From: VXNE01 sp963664635
GTDB lineage: Bacteria; Pseudomonadota; Gammaproteobacteria; Pseudomonadales; Azotimanducaceae
Direction: 5' to 3'
Assembly (NCBI GenBank): GCA_963664635.1
Contig: OY761542.1
Coordinates: 2,356,001-2,420,000 of the forward strand
DNA: 64,000 nt
Below are positions 1-9,283 of this stretch, in pieces. Position numbers and translations under genes: made by a program. Positions within the stretch are counted from its first letter, which is position 1. The number at the start of each line of letters is the position of its first letter. Below the pieces are notes generated by a model. That model ran no database searches, had not been told where the DNA came from, and was given only the letters and a program-made list of their open reading frames with translations.

Positions 1-2
1 TG

Positions 3-296
3 AGCGCCGAACTGGTCCACCGACTGCTCTTCGACGCCGCGATCGAGCACGAATACCACCTGATCCGCGGCGCCGCCCATACTGGCCGCTCCGTGCCGCG
101 CCGGCTCGACAACGTATTCGGCTTTTTCCAGCGCGCGCTGCGGCCGGAGGGTCCCGACCCGGCGGCGCAGCGGCATCTCGCCCAGGCGAAGCGCTCCGGC
201 CGGTATGCGCCGCGCGTGCCGAACCAGCTCGACTTCGAGACTGTCGAGTTCGGGCGACCGGGCTCCGGCGGCGACGCGGGAGGCGAGCAGCCATGA
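3..296 (+). CDS. C-terminal end of a putative alpha/beta-hydrolase (esterase-like), 5' truncated by window edge
   Basis: An open frame runs from the left edge to a TGA at 294-296, giving about 97 residues with no start inside the window. The visible part has a stretch reading HEYHLIRGAAHTGRS, followed by RRLDNVFGFFQRAL. This resembles the last strand and helix of enterochelin-esterase or PHB-depolymerase-like alpha/beta hydrolases, where the His of the catalytic triad lies just after such a strand. The last 40 residues are a polar tail rich in Gly, Pro and Arg. The ABC exporter genes start 30 bp further on in the same direction and may share its operon. The family call rests on this short C-terminus only; the catalytic Ser and Asp would lie outside the window. 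Confidence 0.4.
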   Translation, partial: SAELVHRLLFDAAIEHEYHLIRGAAHTGRSVPRRLDNVFGFFQRALRPEGPDPAAQRHLAQAKRSGRYAPRVPNQLDFETVEFGRPGSGGDAGGEQP

Positions 297-325
297 GCCT
301 CCATGCGTCGCCGTGACGTAACCGC

Positions 326-2239
326 ATGCGTCTAGCCGTTCTCCCCCACACCGAGCGCGACCAGCTCAGCGCGCGCTGGGTGGCGAGCATCTTCCTGCGC
401 ACGTGGCCGTTCATACGCCCGTCGGTCAGGCACCTCGTCGCCTTCCTCTCGGCATCCGGGGTGGTGGCCCTGGTGACCGCGGGCCTGGGCTTCCTGCTGA
501 TCGGCGTCGCCACCTCCGGCGTGCTGGCCGGCAAGCCCATCGGAGCCATCGTGGTCTTCCTGTTCGGCCTGGATCCCGCCGTTTTCGTCGAAGTCGAGGC
601 GCTCACGGCCGAAGCGCGCCGCGCGCTGCTGCTGCCGACGCTCCAGCTCGCCATCGTCCTGGCGTCCGTCGCCATCCCGAGCGCACTGGTGCTGAACTAC
701 TACAGCATCTGGATCTTCCAGCAGATCAACCAGCGCATGCGGGTGCGGCTCATCGACCGGCTGCAGGCGCAGTCGCTCACGTATCACGCCAGCGCCGAAA
801 CCGGAGACGCGATTTACCGGGTGTACCAGGACAGCGCGATGGTCACGGCGATCATCCGCTCGATCTTCCTCGAACCGGTCATGTTCCTCGGCCGCTACCT
901 TCTCGGGGTGGCCGTGGTCGCCGCGTTTCAGCCGATCCTGGCGGCCGTGCTCGCCTTCACGGTGCTGCCGGTGCTCTACCTCGGGCTTGTCTTCTCGCCG
1001 CGGCTGCGCACCCGCTTCAGACGGGCGCGCGAGCGCAACAGCGCGTTGACCTCGTGGATCCAGGAGAGCGTGCTCGGCGTGCGCGTCATCAAGGCGACCG
1101 GCACCGAGCCGCAACGGCTCGAGGGCTTTCGCGAGCGCTCGCGGAACGCGCTCGATGCCGCGTTCCGCTCACGCGTGTCGCTCGCCGTGCTCGGCATCCT
1201 TGCGTTCGGGGTGATCGGTCTGGCGATCCTCGCGGTCGAGTCCTTCGCGGCGCTGTGGTCGCACGCGTCCGCCGCGACGTTCGCCCAGGGCATCCTGCTG
1301 GGCTTCGGCTTCGCCGTCTGGAACTTCGGGACGTTCTCGGCGGTCAACGCCCGGGCCAACGACGGCCTCGGCTCGATCCGCGCTCTCATCAGCATCTGGG
1401 GCCGGGCACAGGACATGGCGATGGGGCTCGGGCGCGTGTTCGAGATCCTCGACCTCGAGCCCGACATCGAGGATGCGGCCGACGCCATCGCGCTGCCGCC
1501 GTTCCGGGATGCGGTGCGCTTCGAGGGCGTCAGCTTCGGTTACCTGCCCGACCGGCCCGTGCTCGCAGGCGTCGACATCACCGCGCGCCGGGGCACCGTG
1601 ACCGCCATCGTCGGGCCGACGGGCACGGGCAAGTCGACGCTGATGTCGCTGCTGCTGCGCCTCGCGGATCCCGACGGCGGGCGCATCACGATCGACGGCG
1701 TCGACCTCCGTGCCGTCACGATCGACTCCCTGCGCGGCCGCATCGCCATCGCGACCCAGGAGAACATCCTCTTTTCCGACACGGTGCTCGAGAACATTCG
1801 CTACGCGGTGCCCGACACGCCGCTGCCGGCGGTCGCCGAAGCGGCGCGGGTCGCCTGCGCCGACGGGTTCATCGAGCAGTTGCCGCGCGGCTACGACACG
1901 CCGCTCGGCGAGCGCGCGACCAAGCTCTCGAGCGGCCAGCGGCAACGCATCGTCATCGCCCGGGCGGTCGTGAAGGATGCGCCGATCCTGATTCTGGACG
2001 AGCCGACGGCGGCCCTCGACGCCGAGACGGAACTGCAGGTGCTCGCGAGTCTCAAGCGCTGGGGCGCGGACCGCTGCATCTTTCTCATCACGCACCGGCT
2101 GTCGACCATTCGGCAGGCCGATCAGGTCGTGTACCTGCGCGACGGCCGCGTGCGGGCGCAGGGGACACACGACGAACTGCTCGCCACCGCGGACGTCTAC
2201 CGCGACTTCGTCGAGGCCGAAACGGGGCAAGCCGCTTGA
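326..2239 (+). CDS. ABC transporter, fused permease/ATP-binding subunit (exporter half 1)
   Basis: A 637-residue ABC exporter half: a type-I exporter transmembrane domain (about residues 25-350, several hydrophobic helices) followed by a nucleotide-binding domain. Visible NBD motifs are Walker A GPTGTGKST, a Q-loop in ATQENILF, the signature LSSGQRQR, Walker B ILILDEPTAALD and the switch His in ITHRLST. It should export a lipid, drug or peptide across the inner membrane using ATP; the substrate cannot be told. The next gene encodes a second, different half-transporter and begins inside this gene's stop codon, so the two probably form a heterodimer. The ATG at 326 has no clear Shine-Dalgarno sequence; it is the first ATG of the conserved frame and gives a normal length. 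Confidence 0.9.
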   Translation: MRLAVLPHTERDQLSARWVASIFLRTWPFIRPSVRHLVAFLSASGVVALVTAGLGFLLIGVATSGVLAGKPIGAIVVFLFGLDPAVFVEVEALTAEARRALLLPTLQLAIVLASVAIPSALVLNYYSIWIFQQINQRMRVRLIDRLQAQSLTYHASAETGDAIYRVYQDSAMVTAIIRSIFLEPVMFLGRYLLGVAVVAAFQPILAAVLAFTVLPVLYLGLVFSPRLRTRFRRARERNSALTSWIQESVLGVRVIKATGTEPQRLEGFRERSRNALDAAFRSRVSLAVLGILAFGVIGLAILAVESFAALWSHASAATFAQGILLGFGFAVWNFGTFSAVNARANDGLGSIRALISIWGRAQDMAMGLGRVFEILDLEPDIEDAADAIALPPFRDAVRFEGVSFGYLPDRPVLAGVDITARRGTVTAIVGPTGTGKSTLMSLLLRLADPDGGRITIDGVDLRAVTIDSLRGRIAIATQENILFSDTVLENIRYAVPDTPLPAVAEAARVACADGFIEQLPRGYDTPLGERATKLSSGQRQRIVIARAVVKDAPILILDEPTAALDAETELQVLASLKRWGADRCIFLITHRLSTIRQADQVVYLRDGRVRAQGTHDELLATADVYRDFVEAETGQAA

Positions 2240-4212
2240 GCGATGCCCGCGACATCCGCGCCTTCGGCACGCGTGAGACGTTGGGGCTCATCGCGCGGTC
2301 GCTCGTGTTCGTGTGGCCGTACCGCAGGCTGATCGCCGTCAAGCTCGCCCTGAGCCTGGTGGGCGTCTCGGTGGTCCTGATCCTGCCCTGGCCGCTGAAG
2401 ATCCTGGTCGACCACGTGGTGATGGGCATGCCGGTGGGCACGGCGCCGACCCCGTATCCGCCGTATGCGCAGCCGCTGCTCGATCTCATGGTCGGGCTCA
2501 CACCGTTTCAGATCGTCTGGGCCATCGTCGGAATCAGCCTCGTCGGGATCGTGCTCATCGGTGCGTTCGGCCAGGGCGCGGCCAGCGACCGGGCCGAGGG
2601 AGAACTCGCGGAAGGGCTCGATACCGCCACCAAGAGCGAGAACCAGGCGAACGTCTCCGACAGCCGCGTGAGCGGGCTGCTCGGGCTCTTCGAGTACCGC
2701 TACCAGCTACGGGCGACGCACCGCATCAACCACGACCTGCGTTCGATGCTCTACCGCCGCCTGATGGCGCTGCCGATGACGCGGTTCGCGGACTCCAGCA
2801 TCGGCGATGCGGTATACCGCGTGATGTACGACACGCCGTCGATCTCGCGCGTGTGCTACGACATCCTGGTCACCCCCCTCGTCAGCGTCTACGCCATGGG
2901 CGTCGTCATCTGGACGACCCAGTACAGCTTCTCGGTGCTGCCGTCCGTGATCGCGATGGCCTGGCTCGCGGCGCCGATGGTGCTCGGCACGACGCTCCTC
3001 ATGACCGGCGTCACGCGGCGGCGGTCCATCGCGAGCCGGCAGGCGGGCGCGACGACGACCGCGACGGTCGAGGAGGGGATGAGCAACATCGCCGCCGTGC
3101 AGAGCCTCGGCGCGACCGCCAGGCAGCGCGAGTCGTTCGCGGCCGACAGTGCGCAGTCGTTCAGGCGCTTTCGCGGCTACGAACTCATGAACCTGCTGCT
3201 CGCGGCCTTGCAGGGCACCGTCATCCTCGGGCTGACGTTCTACGTCTTCTACGATGTCGCCAACGCGATCATCGACGGACGCATGTCGGCGGGCGACTAT
3301 GCCGTGCTGTACGGCTTCTTCCTGCAGATCGCGATCACGGCCGGAGCCCTCGGCGCGCTGTGGTTCAACCTGCAGAACAGCGTCGCCGGCATGAAGCGCG
3401 TATTCGACGTCATCGACATGCGCGTCGATGCCGATCACCACGGGGTGCGCCGGCTCCCCGGCGCCGCGCGGCGGGTGGCGCTCGAAGACGTGTCGTTCAG
3501 GTATCCGGACGGCACGCTCGCCCTGGATGGGGTGAATCTCGAGGGCCGCGTCGGCGAGATGATCGCCCTGGTCGGGACGACCGGCGCCGGCAAGTCGACC
3601 CTCGCCTACACGCTGCCCGCGTTCATCCGGCCCACCGCGGGGCGCGTGCTGCTGGACGACACCGACCTGACCGCCCTCACGGTCGATTGCGTGCGCGACA
3701 ACGTGGCGTTCGTCTTCCAGGAGCCGGTCGTGTTCGACGACACGGTGGCCAGCAACATCGGCATGGGCAACCCCGCCGCGAGCGCGGCGGAGCTGGAAGC
3801 CGCGGCGCGCACGGCCGGGGCGCTCGACTTCATCGAAGCCCTGCCCGAAGGCTTCGGGACGCGGCTGGGGCAGGGCGGCGCGACGCTGTCGGTGGGCCAG
3901 AAACAGCGACTGGCGATCGCCCGAGGCCTCGTGAGCCGCGCGCCCGTGCTGGTGCTCGACGAGCCCACCGCCGCGCTCGACCCCGAGACGGAGAACGCGC
4001 TGGTCGCCGCGCTGCAGGCGGAGCGGCAGATGCGCCTGCTCGTCGTCATCGCGCATCGGCTGAGCACCATCCGCTCGGCCGACCGGATCGTCTTCATCGA
4101 GAGCGGCCGGATCGTCGAGACCGGCAGCCACGCCGCCCTGATGCGAAGGCCGGCCGGCGCCTACCGCCGGTTTGTAGAGCTGCAGGTCGGCCGCACGGGG
4201 TCCTTGACGTGA
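2236..4212 (+). CDS. ABC transporter, fused permease/ATP-binding subunit (exporter half 2)
   Basis: The partner half-exporter of 658 residues. The frame is open far upstream, but the TTG at 2236 overlaps the stop of the first half by 4 nt (TTGA), which suggests translational coupling, and it yields the expected N-terminus before the first membrane helix (WPYRRLIAVKLALSL). The transmembrane domain occupies about residues 25-370. The NBD carries Walker A GTTGAGKST, signature LSVGQKQR, Walker B VLVLDEPTAALD and the switch His in IAHRLST. All catalytic motifs look intact in both halves, so neither nucleotide site is obviously degenerate. A polar loop of about 60 residues between the first two helices is longer than usual. 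The substrate is unknown. Confidence 0.9.
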   Translation: MSDARDIRAFGTRETLGLIARSLVFVWPYRRLIAVKLALSLVGVSVVLILPWPLKILVDHVVMGMPVGTAPTPYPPYAQPLLDLMVGLTPFQIVWAIVGISLVGIVLIGAFGQGAASDRAEGELAEGLDTATKSENQANVSDSRVSGLLGLFEYRYQLRATHRINHDLRSMLYRRLMALPMTRFADSSIGDAVYRVMYDTPSISRVCYDILVTPLVSVYAMGVVIWTTQYSFSVLPSVIAMAWLAAPMVLGTTLLMTGVTRRRSIASRQAGATTTATVEEGMSNIAAVQSLGATARQRESFAADSAQSFRRFRGYELMNLLLAALQGTVILGLTFYVFYDVANAIIDGRMSAGDYAVLYGFFLQIAITAGALGALWFNLQNSVAGMKRVFDVIDMRVDADHHGVRRLPGAARRVALEDVSFRYPDGTLALDGVNLEGRVGEMIALVGTTGAGKSTLAYTLPAFIRPTAGRVLLDDTDLTALTVDCVRDNVAFVFQEPVVFDDTVASNIGMGNPAASAAELEAAARTAGALDFIEALPEGFGTRLGQGGATLSVGQKQRLAIARGLVSRAPVLVLDEPTAALDPETENALVAALQAERQMRLLVVIAHRLSTIRSADRIVFIESGRIVETGSHAALMRRPAGAYRRFVELQVGRTGSLT

Positions 4213-4234
4213 GGGACACCCGGGAGGGCTTTGG

Positions 4235-4963
4235 GTGACGCTGGGCATCGAGGACACGCAGGTCCTCTTCGACGTGGGAGACCCGGTACGTTTCCGGACC
4301 GTCGACGGCACGCTGGCCGGGACTGTCGAGAAGCTCAACCCCACGCGCGCGAGGGTTCGTTGTGGGACAGTCGTCTGGACCGTCCCGTACGCCGCCCTGG
4401 ACCTTGCGTCCCGCACCATCGCGGAGGAACGCGCGCAACGCCTGGCGAGGCTGGAGGAAGTCGACGCCCGAGCCCGTGAAGTCATGGACCGCCATGGGCT
4501 CCGCGAATGGTCGCTGCGGTTCGGCAACGCGCGGACGAAACTCGGCGAGTGCCGTGCGCAGGAGAAGGCGATCGTGCTCAGCCGCGTCCACGCGGTGGAG
4601 GGAGCGCCGGACGACGTCATGGACACGATCCTGCACGAGGTCGCCCACGCGCTGGCCGGCCCGAAGGCCGCTCACGGACCCGCCTGGCGGGCGATCGCCC
4701 GGCGCCTCGGGGCGAGGCCCGCGAGCCGCGCGCCGGAACCCGAGAGGGCGCGCAGAAAACGGGAGGCCGCCAAGGCGAGCTTCCGCGCCGGGGACGCCGT
4801 CGAGTTCAGGGGCCGCGGCGAGGTCCGATCCGGCATCATTGAGCGCATGAACCGAACGCGCGCCAAGGTGCGGTCCGGCGACGCCGTCTGGTCGGTGCCT
4901 TACGCGGGACTGAGCCCCGCCGGGCGTCCCGGGAGCCATCCCGGAGAGCCCGGCGGGGAGTGA
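4235..4963 (+). CDS. SprT-like zinc metalloprotease flanked by two copies of a KOW-like beta module
   Basis: A 242-residue protein. The centre contains HEVAHAL (H134, E135, H138) followed by H147 in AAHGPAWR, the HExxH...H zinc-protease pattern of the SprT/Spartan-like family, whose members cleave proteins near DNA or stay uncharacterised in bacteria. On each side is a copy of the same 45-residue module: residues 13-55 (VGDPVRF...RARVRCG..VWTVPYAAL) and 185-227 (AGDAVEF...RAKVRSGDAVWSVPYAGL). The modules look like small beta barrels of KOW or Tudor type and may bind nucleic acid or protein; this is inference. The GTG at 4235 follows a GGGAGG sequence at 4222-4227, which fixes the start. The gene lies 22 bp after the ABC exporter and converges on the next gene. 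Confidence 0.8.
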   Translation: MTLGIEDTQVLFDVGDPVRFRTVDGTLAGTVEKLNPTRARVRCGTVVWTVPYAALDLASRTIAEERAQRLARLEEVDARAREVMDRHGLREWSLRFGNARTKLGECRAQEKAIVLSRVHAVEGAPDDVMDTILHEVAHALAGPKAAHGPAWRAIARRLGARPASRAPEPERARRKREAAKASFRAGDAVEFRGRGEVRSGIIERMNRTRAKVRSGDAVWSVPYAGLSPAGRPGSHPGEPGGE

Positions 4964-4990
4964 CCGGGCGCCGGCGTCCGCGGCGGGCGT

Positions 4991-5941
4991 TCAGCCGCCC
5001 GCGGCGACCGATGCGCGGCGCGCGTGCGGGACGACCTCGGTCTGCGTCTCGCGGTACGGGAATTTGTCCGTCAGGCCGGCAATGACGCGGTAGACCTCTG
5101 GGTTGTCGCAGTCCTGCACCATCTCCTCGGTGGTCTGCCCCGGCACGTCCTCCTGGGGCAGGGTGGCCGCGTGGCGATGGTAGACGGCGAGTCCGAGCCG
5201 CAGGCCGGGTTCCTTGCGCGGGAAGGCGCCATGCCACGTCGCGCCGTGCCAGACGATCACGGAGCCCTTGGGCGCCTCGGCGGGCAGCGCGTCCTGCACG
5301 CGCTCCGGCGGCGGCGCGGGCATGCCCTCCCGGTGCGAGCCGGGCACGTAGGCGAGGGCGCCGCCGGCCAGCGTGTATTCGGTGAGGCACCAGGTGCTGT
5401 TGGCCGTGTGGGCCACCGGCCCCCAGGGTGTCGGCGTGCGCCCCTGGTCGGCGTGCAGCCCGAGCCCCGGTCCGTAGCCGAAGTCGCCCTGCCACTTGAC
5501 GAAACAGTTGACGCTCGAGAGGCGCGTCGCGCCGGCCATCATGAAGTTCTGCAGGGCCAGCGATGCCGGATTCAGCGCCAGATCGCGGAAGATGCGGTCG
5601 ACCTGGGTCAGCTTCTGGATCAGGAACTGCGTCGGGTTCAGGACCGCCTCCTCCATCCCCCTGGCCTTGAGCATCTCCCGGATCTCGGGCGTGAGTTCGC
5701 GCTTCGGGAATTCCAGTTCCTCCAGCGGACCCTCCTCGACGGAGAACCGCACGCCGGTCATCTCGTGGGCGCGTTCGAGAATGCGCTCGACGATCCGGTC
5801 GATGCGGTCGAGCCCGAACGCGTTGACCTCGGGCGGTACGATGGTGAGCCCGTCCCGCTCCAGTTCGCGCGCGTACTCCTCGAGGCCGAGTTCCTCGATC
5901 TCGGGCGTGATGGGCCGTTCGCTACCGTTCGTTCCTGCCAT
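4991..5941 (-). CDS. Phytanoyl-CoA dioxygenase (PhyH) family protein
   Basis: A 316-residue Fe(II)/2-oxoglutarate oxygenase of the PhyH superfamily. The double-stranded beta helix contains the metal-binding HAD at H163/D165 (GLGLHADQGRTP), a probable distal His in GATWHGAF (H237) and a likely 2-oxoglutarate-binding Arg about ten residues later (R248 in GLRLGLAVY). The N-terminal 110 residues are helical and unusual for small PhyH enzymes. The start is placed at the ATG at 5941, which follows a GGGGG purine run; a longer frame reaches 6103 but the extra 54 residues look non-coding. It converges with the SprT-like gene and is divergent from another PhyH gene 236 bp away. The substrate is unknown; relatives hydroxylate small acids, lipids or natural products. 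Confidence 0.85.
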   Translation of the reverse strand: MAGTNGSERPITPEIEELGLEEYARELERDGLTIVPPEVNAFGLDRIDRIVERILERAHEMTGVRFSVEEGPLEELEFPKRELTPEIREMLKARGMEEAVLNPTQFLIQKLTQVDRIFRDLALNPASLALQNFMMAGATRLSSVNCFVKWQGDFGYGPGLGLHADQGRTPTPWGPVAHTANSTWCLTEYTLAGGALAYVPGSHREGMPAPPPERVQDALPAEAPKGSVIVWHGATWHGAFPRKEPGLRLGLAVYHRHAATLPQEDVPGQTTEEMVQDCDNPEVYRVIAGLTDKFPYRETQTEVVPHARRASVAAGG

Positions 5942-6177
5942 GTTCGTTCCCCCGTGGAGGCGCGTGGAGCCTCGCAGCAGCATAGGGAGCCCGTCGGAAG
6001 GGGTCAAACGGGCGGCGGGTTCCGCGAGCGTCTCGACTGGCGGACGGCCGATGGCTGACACGCGAGACGCTGCTGTCGATGCTGCGGGAGCTCGCAACGG
6101 CATCCGGGGAAGAGGAGTGAGGCATAGACAGGGGCTGCTGATACCCTCGTCTCCCTGACCTTGGCGCGAGCTGGCCC

Positions 6178-6999
6178 ATGCAGATCACGACCCATCACCG
6201 CCGCAAGTTCCGGACCGACGGCGTCGTTTGCCTGCGCGGCGCCCTCGACGGCGCCTGGCTCAACGCCCTCCAAGCGGCCTGGGAGTGGAGCGTGGGCCAT
6301 CCGGGACCTCTGGCCAGCGGCCTCCTGCAGGACACGGACAGCGCCTTCCAGGACCTCTGCAACCCCGGCGCCATGGCGGCCTACGGGACGCTGGTACGGC
6401 AGTCGCCGCTGGCGGATTACGCCGCAGGGCTTTGGGACGCGGCTCCGGTGTGGTTCCTGTACGAGCAGGTGTTCTACAAGCACGGCGGCGCGGCCGGCCG
6501 CACACCCTGGCACCAGGACACGTCCTACCTCGCTCTCGACGGCGAGCACCTGGTGGCGTTCTGGATCAGCTTCGAGTCCGTCCCCCGGGCCAACGCGCTG
6601 GAGTTCGTGCGGGCCTCGCACCGGGGCGTGCTCCACAACACGTCGCGTTTCGACCCGGAGGATCCGACGCGGCCGATTTTCCCCTCCGACGAGCTGCCGG
6701 ACCTGCCAAGCATCGAAGCGGACCGCTCGGCCTTCGACATCGTCGGCTTCGCGACGGAGCCAGGCGACGTCGTGGCGTTTCACACCTCCATGCTGCACGG
6801 TGGCGGCGCCGTGGACACCGACACGCCAGAGCGCCGGACCCTGACGCTGCGGTTCTTCGGCGAGGACGTCGTGAGCGCCGCGCGGCCCGGTCCCGCCGGT
6901 CCGTTTTACGAGGACATCAGGGAGCTGGCGCCGGGACAGCCGTTCCGCCACCCGCGGTTCGTGCAGGTGCGCGGGCCGAACGGGGCGGAGCGGCGGTGA
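6178..6999 (+). CDS. Phytanoyl-CoA dioxygenase (PhyH) family protein
   Basis: A second, clearly different PhyH-family oxygenase of 273 residues. The facial triad is visible as HQD (H112/D114, in TPWHQDTSY) and the distal H207 in HTSMLHGGG; R220 or R225 in PERRTLTLRFFGED should bind 2-oxoglutarate. The size and motif spacing match small bacterial PhyH enzymes such as those acting on ectoine-like or quorum-signal substrates, but no specific substrate can be assigned. The downstream amidohydrolase begins 67 bp after its stop on the same strand, so the two may form one catabolic unit. The ATG at 6178 is the first codon of the conserved region HHRRKFRTDGVVCL. Confidence 0.88.
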   Translation: MQITTHHRRKFRTDGVVCLRGALDGAWLNALQAAWEWSVGHPGPLASGLLQDTDSAFQDLCNPGAMAAYGTLVRQSPLADYAAGLWDAAPVWFLYEQVFYKHGGAAGRTPWHQDTSYLALDGEHLVAFWISFESVPRANALEFVRASHRGVLHNTSRFDPEDPTRPIFPSDELPDLPSIEADRSAFDIVGFATEPGDVVAFHTSMLHGGGAVDTDTPERRTLTLRFFGEDVVSAARPGPAGPFYEDIRELAPGQPFRHPRFVQVRGPNGAERR

Positions 7000-7066
7000 G
7001 CGCCCTCGACCCGGGTGGCCGGCACGCCCGCCGCGTGACGTACTTGCCGGACGCGCACGCAGGCCC

Positions 7067-8449
7067 ATGGACCTGATCGTCCGGAACGCGGAAGCGGTCA
7101 CCGCCGGCGGTCGCTCCCGCGTGGACATCGGCGTCCGGCACGGCCGCATCGCCCAGCTCGGCGGCGACATGCACTTGGCCGCCGGCGGCCGGGAACTCGA
7201 CGCCGGCGGACGTCTCGTCACGCCGGGCGGCGTGGACCCCCACGTGCACCTGACGGACCCCGTGCGCGGCTCCCCGGACTTCCACTGGGCCGACGACTTC
7301 GAGTCCGGCACGCGGGCGGCGCTTGCCGGCGGGATCACGACCGTGGGCAACATGAGCTTTCCGCCCCGCGACGCCACGATCACCGACGGCGTGCGACTCG
7401 ATGACGCGGAAGCCCGGCGGCTCGCGGTCGCGGACTACTTCCTGCACCCGGTCCTGATGCAGCCGAACGAGGCGAACCTGGCCTGCATCGCGCCGCTGCA
7501 CGAGACCGGGCACACGTCCATCAAGTTCTTCCTGTCGTTCAACAGCTTCGACCGGCACGTGCGCGAGTTCCTGCAGGCCATGGGGATCGTCAAGGAACAC
7601 GGCGGCATCGCGCTCATGCACTGCGAGGATGCGGCGATCATCGACTGCTGCTGCCGGCTGCTGAAGGAGGTCGGAAGGACGGACGCGCGCTTCTATGCCG
7701 AATCGCGGCCGGTGCAGTCGGAGTTCGTCGCCACGCACCGGGCGGTGGGATTCGCCGAGACCACCGGCTGCCCGAGCTACGTCGTGCATCTCGCGAGCGC
7801 GCGCGCCCTCGAGGCCTGTCACGACGGCCGCCGCCGGGGCGTGCCCGTCTACGTGGAGACGCGTCCGATCTACCTGCACCTCACGCGGCAGCGGTTCGAG
7901 GAAGAGGAGGGTGCGAAGTACGCCGGCGCGCCGCCGCTGCGGGACCGGTCGGACGTGGACGCGCTCTGGGCTGCGCTGCAGTTCGGCAACGTCGACACGC
8001 TGGCGAGCGATCACGCGCCGTGGACGCTGGCCGAGAAGCTCGATCCGGCGTTCGACGCGACCAACCTGCGCCAGGGCGTCGCGGACCTCGAGACCTGCCT
8101 GCCGATGCTGTACTCCGCGGGCGTGCTCACGGGGCGGATCACCCCGGAACGGTTCGTCGCCATCACGGCCACCAATCCGGCCAGGCTGTTCGGGCTGTAT
8201 CCGCGCAAAGGCATGATCGCGGTGGGCGGCGACGCGGACTTCGTCGCCTGGGACGACCGGAGGGTCCGGGTCATCGATGGCGCGAGCATGTACAGCCGGG
8301 CCGACTACTCGCCGTACGACGGCTTCGAGGTGCGCGGCTGGCCGAAGTGGACCGTCTCGCGGGGTGAAGTGGTGGTCGAGGATGGCACCGTCACGGCGGC
8401 GGCGGGGCGCGGAAGGCTGGTGCGGCGGGGGCGCCACCGGCCCCTGTGA
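7067..8449 (+). CDS. Dihydropyrimidinase/hydantoinase-like amidohydrolase
   Basis: A 460-residue cyclic amidohydrolase. It keeps the full binuclear zinc site of the dihydropyrimidinase-allantoinase group: H59 and H61 (DPHVHL), the carboxylated K153 (TSIKFFLSF), H185 (LMHCED), H241 (VVHLAS) and D315 (ASDHAPW). Such enzymes open hydantoin, dihydropyrimidine or related cyclic amides in the cytoplasm. The closest fit is the dihydropyrimidinase subgroup; whether the natural substrate is a pyrimidine or another imide is open. It follows a PhyH oxygenase and no other pyrimidine-degradation gene (for example preTA or beta-ureidopropionase) is in the window, so a role outside pyrimidine catabolism is possible. 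The start ATG at 7067 has a GCAGG just upstream. Confidence 0.85.
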   Translation: MDLIVRNAEAVTAGGRSRVDIGVRHGRIAQLGGDMHLAAGGRELDAGGRLVTPGGVDPHVHLTDPVRGSPDFHWADDFESGTRAALAGGITTVGNMSFPPRDATITDGVRLDDAEARRLAVADYFLHPVLMQPNEANLACIAPLHETGHTSIKFFLSFNSFDRHVREFLQAMGIVKEHGGIALMHCEDAAIIDCCCRLLKEVGRTDARFYAESRPVQSEFVATHRAVGFAETTGCPSYVVHLASARALEACHDGRRRGVPVYVETRPIYLHLTRQRFEEEEGAKYAGAPPLRDRSDVDALWAALQFGNVDTLASDHAPWTLAEKLDPAFDATNLRQGVADLETCLPMLYSAGVLTGRITPERFVAITATNPARLFGLYPRKGMIAVGGDADFVAWDDRRVRVIDGASMYSRADYSPYDGFEVRGWPKWTVSRGEVVVEDGTVTAAAGRGRLVRRGRHRPL

Positions 8450-8544
8450 CAACGCCATGTTGGGGGGCCTTGGCCGGGGGCTTGACTCTCCGGGCGCACT
8501 GGGTGTTGTCTGTCCTGACGCATGCCGGAAGCAAGGGAGGAGCC

Positions 8545-9183
8545 ATGGCGCTGGATGTCGAAAGCCTGCTCGGCGCGGTCGAGCGCAGGGTGTCGTCGCT
8601 GGAGCGGGACGGACAGCCCGCGCGGGCTGTCACGCTCGCGCGCAGCTATGCGACGACGGTGGCGGACCTGTGGGACGCGGTGACCACGGCGGAGCGCATC
8701 GCGCGCTGGTTTCTGCCGGTCAGCGGCGACCTCGAGCTCGGCGGCCGCTACCAGCTGCAAGGCAACGCGGGGGGCACGATCACGCGCTGCGAGCCGCCCT
8801 CGTACCTTGCGCTGACCTGGGAGTTCGCCGATGACGTGAGCTGGGTGGAGGCGCGCGTGTCGGAGGATGGTACGGGCCGCGCGCGCCTCGCGCTCACGCA
8901 CACCGCGCTGCTGTCGGACCACTGGCACGAATTTGGCCCGGGCGCGGTCGGCGTCGGCTGGGAGATGGGCCTGTTGGGCATGGAACTGCACATCACGCGG
9001 CCCGACGAACCGAAGCTCGACGAGGAGACGTTCCACACGACGCCGGACGGCAGGGCGTTGCTCATCGGCAGCAGCGAGGGTTGGGGGCGAGCCGCCGTGG
9101 CGGCGGGAACGGAACCCGACGTCGCCGGCGCCCGGGCGCGGCGCACCACCGCCTTCTACACGGGCGACCCCGTCGAAGGCTGA
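8545..9183 (+). CDS. SRPBCC/AHSA1-like domain protein
   Basis: A 212-residue protein with an activator of Hsp90 ATPase homologue 1-like fold: LARSYATTVADLWDAVTTAERIARWFLPVSGDLELGG is split here as the first helix-grip segment, followed by GGTITRCEPPSYLALTWEF and RARLALTHTALL, the typical START-like strands. The frame is open further upstream, but the ATG at 8545 has an AAGGGAGG Shine-Dalgarno at 8533-8540 and is the better start. The C-terminal 60 residues extend beyond the usual AHSA1 length and are of unknown role. These proteins bind small hydrophobic ligands or act as chaperone helpers; no substrate is implied by the context. Confidence 0.75.
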   Translation: MALDVESLLGAVERRVSSLERDGQPARAVTLARSYATTVADLWDAVTTAERIARWFLPVSGDLELGGRYQLQGNAGGTITRCEPPSYLALTWEFADDVSWVEARVSEDGTGRARLALTHTALLSDHWHEFGPGAVGVGWEMGLLGMELHITRPDEPKLDEETFHTTPDGRALLIGSSEGWGRAAVAAGTEPDVAGARARRTTAFYTGDPVEG

Positions 9184-9283
9184 CAGGCGGCCGGCACAAG
9201 CCCGTCCCCGACGATGCCAAGGGTCCATTAGACGGATCCTGTTGACTGGTGCTATTGTGAGGTCGGTCAGGCAGCGTCAGTGA

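Noticed and set aside
8446..8544. N-terminal extension of the AHSA1-like protein from the ATG at 8446
   Set aside because: The ATG at 8545 has a strong AAGGGAGG and starts the conserved fold; the extra 33 residues look non-coding.
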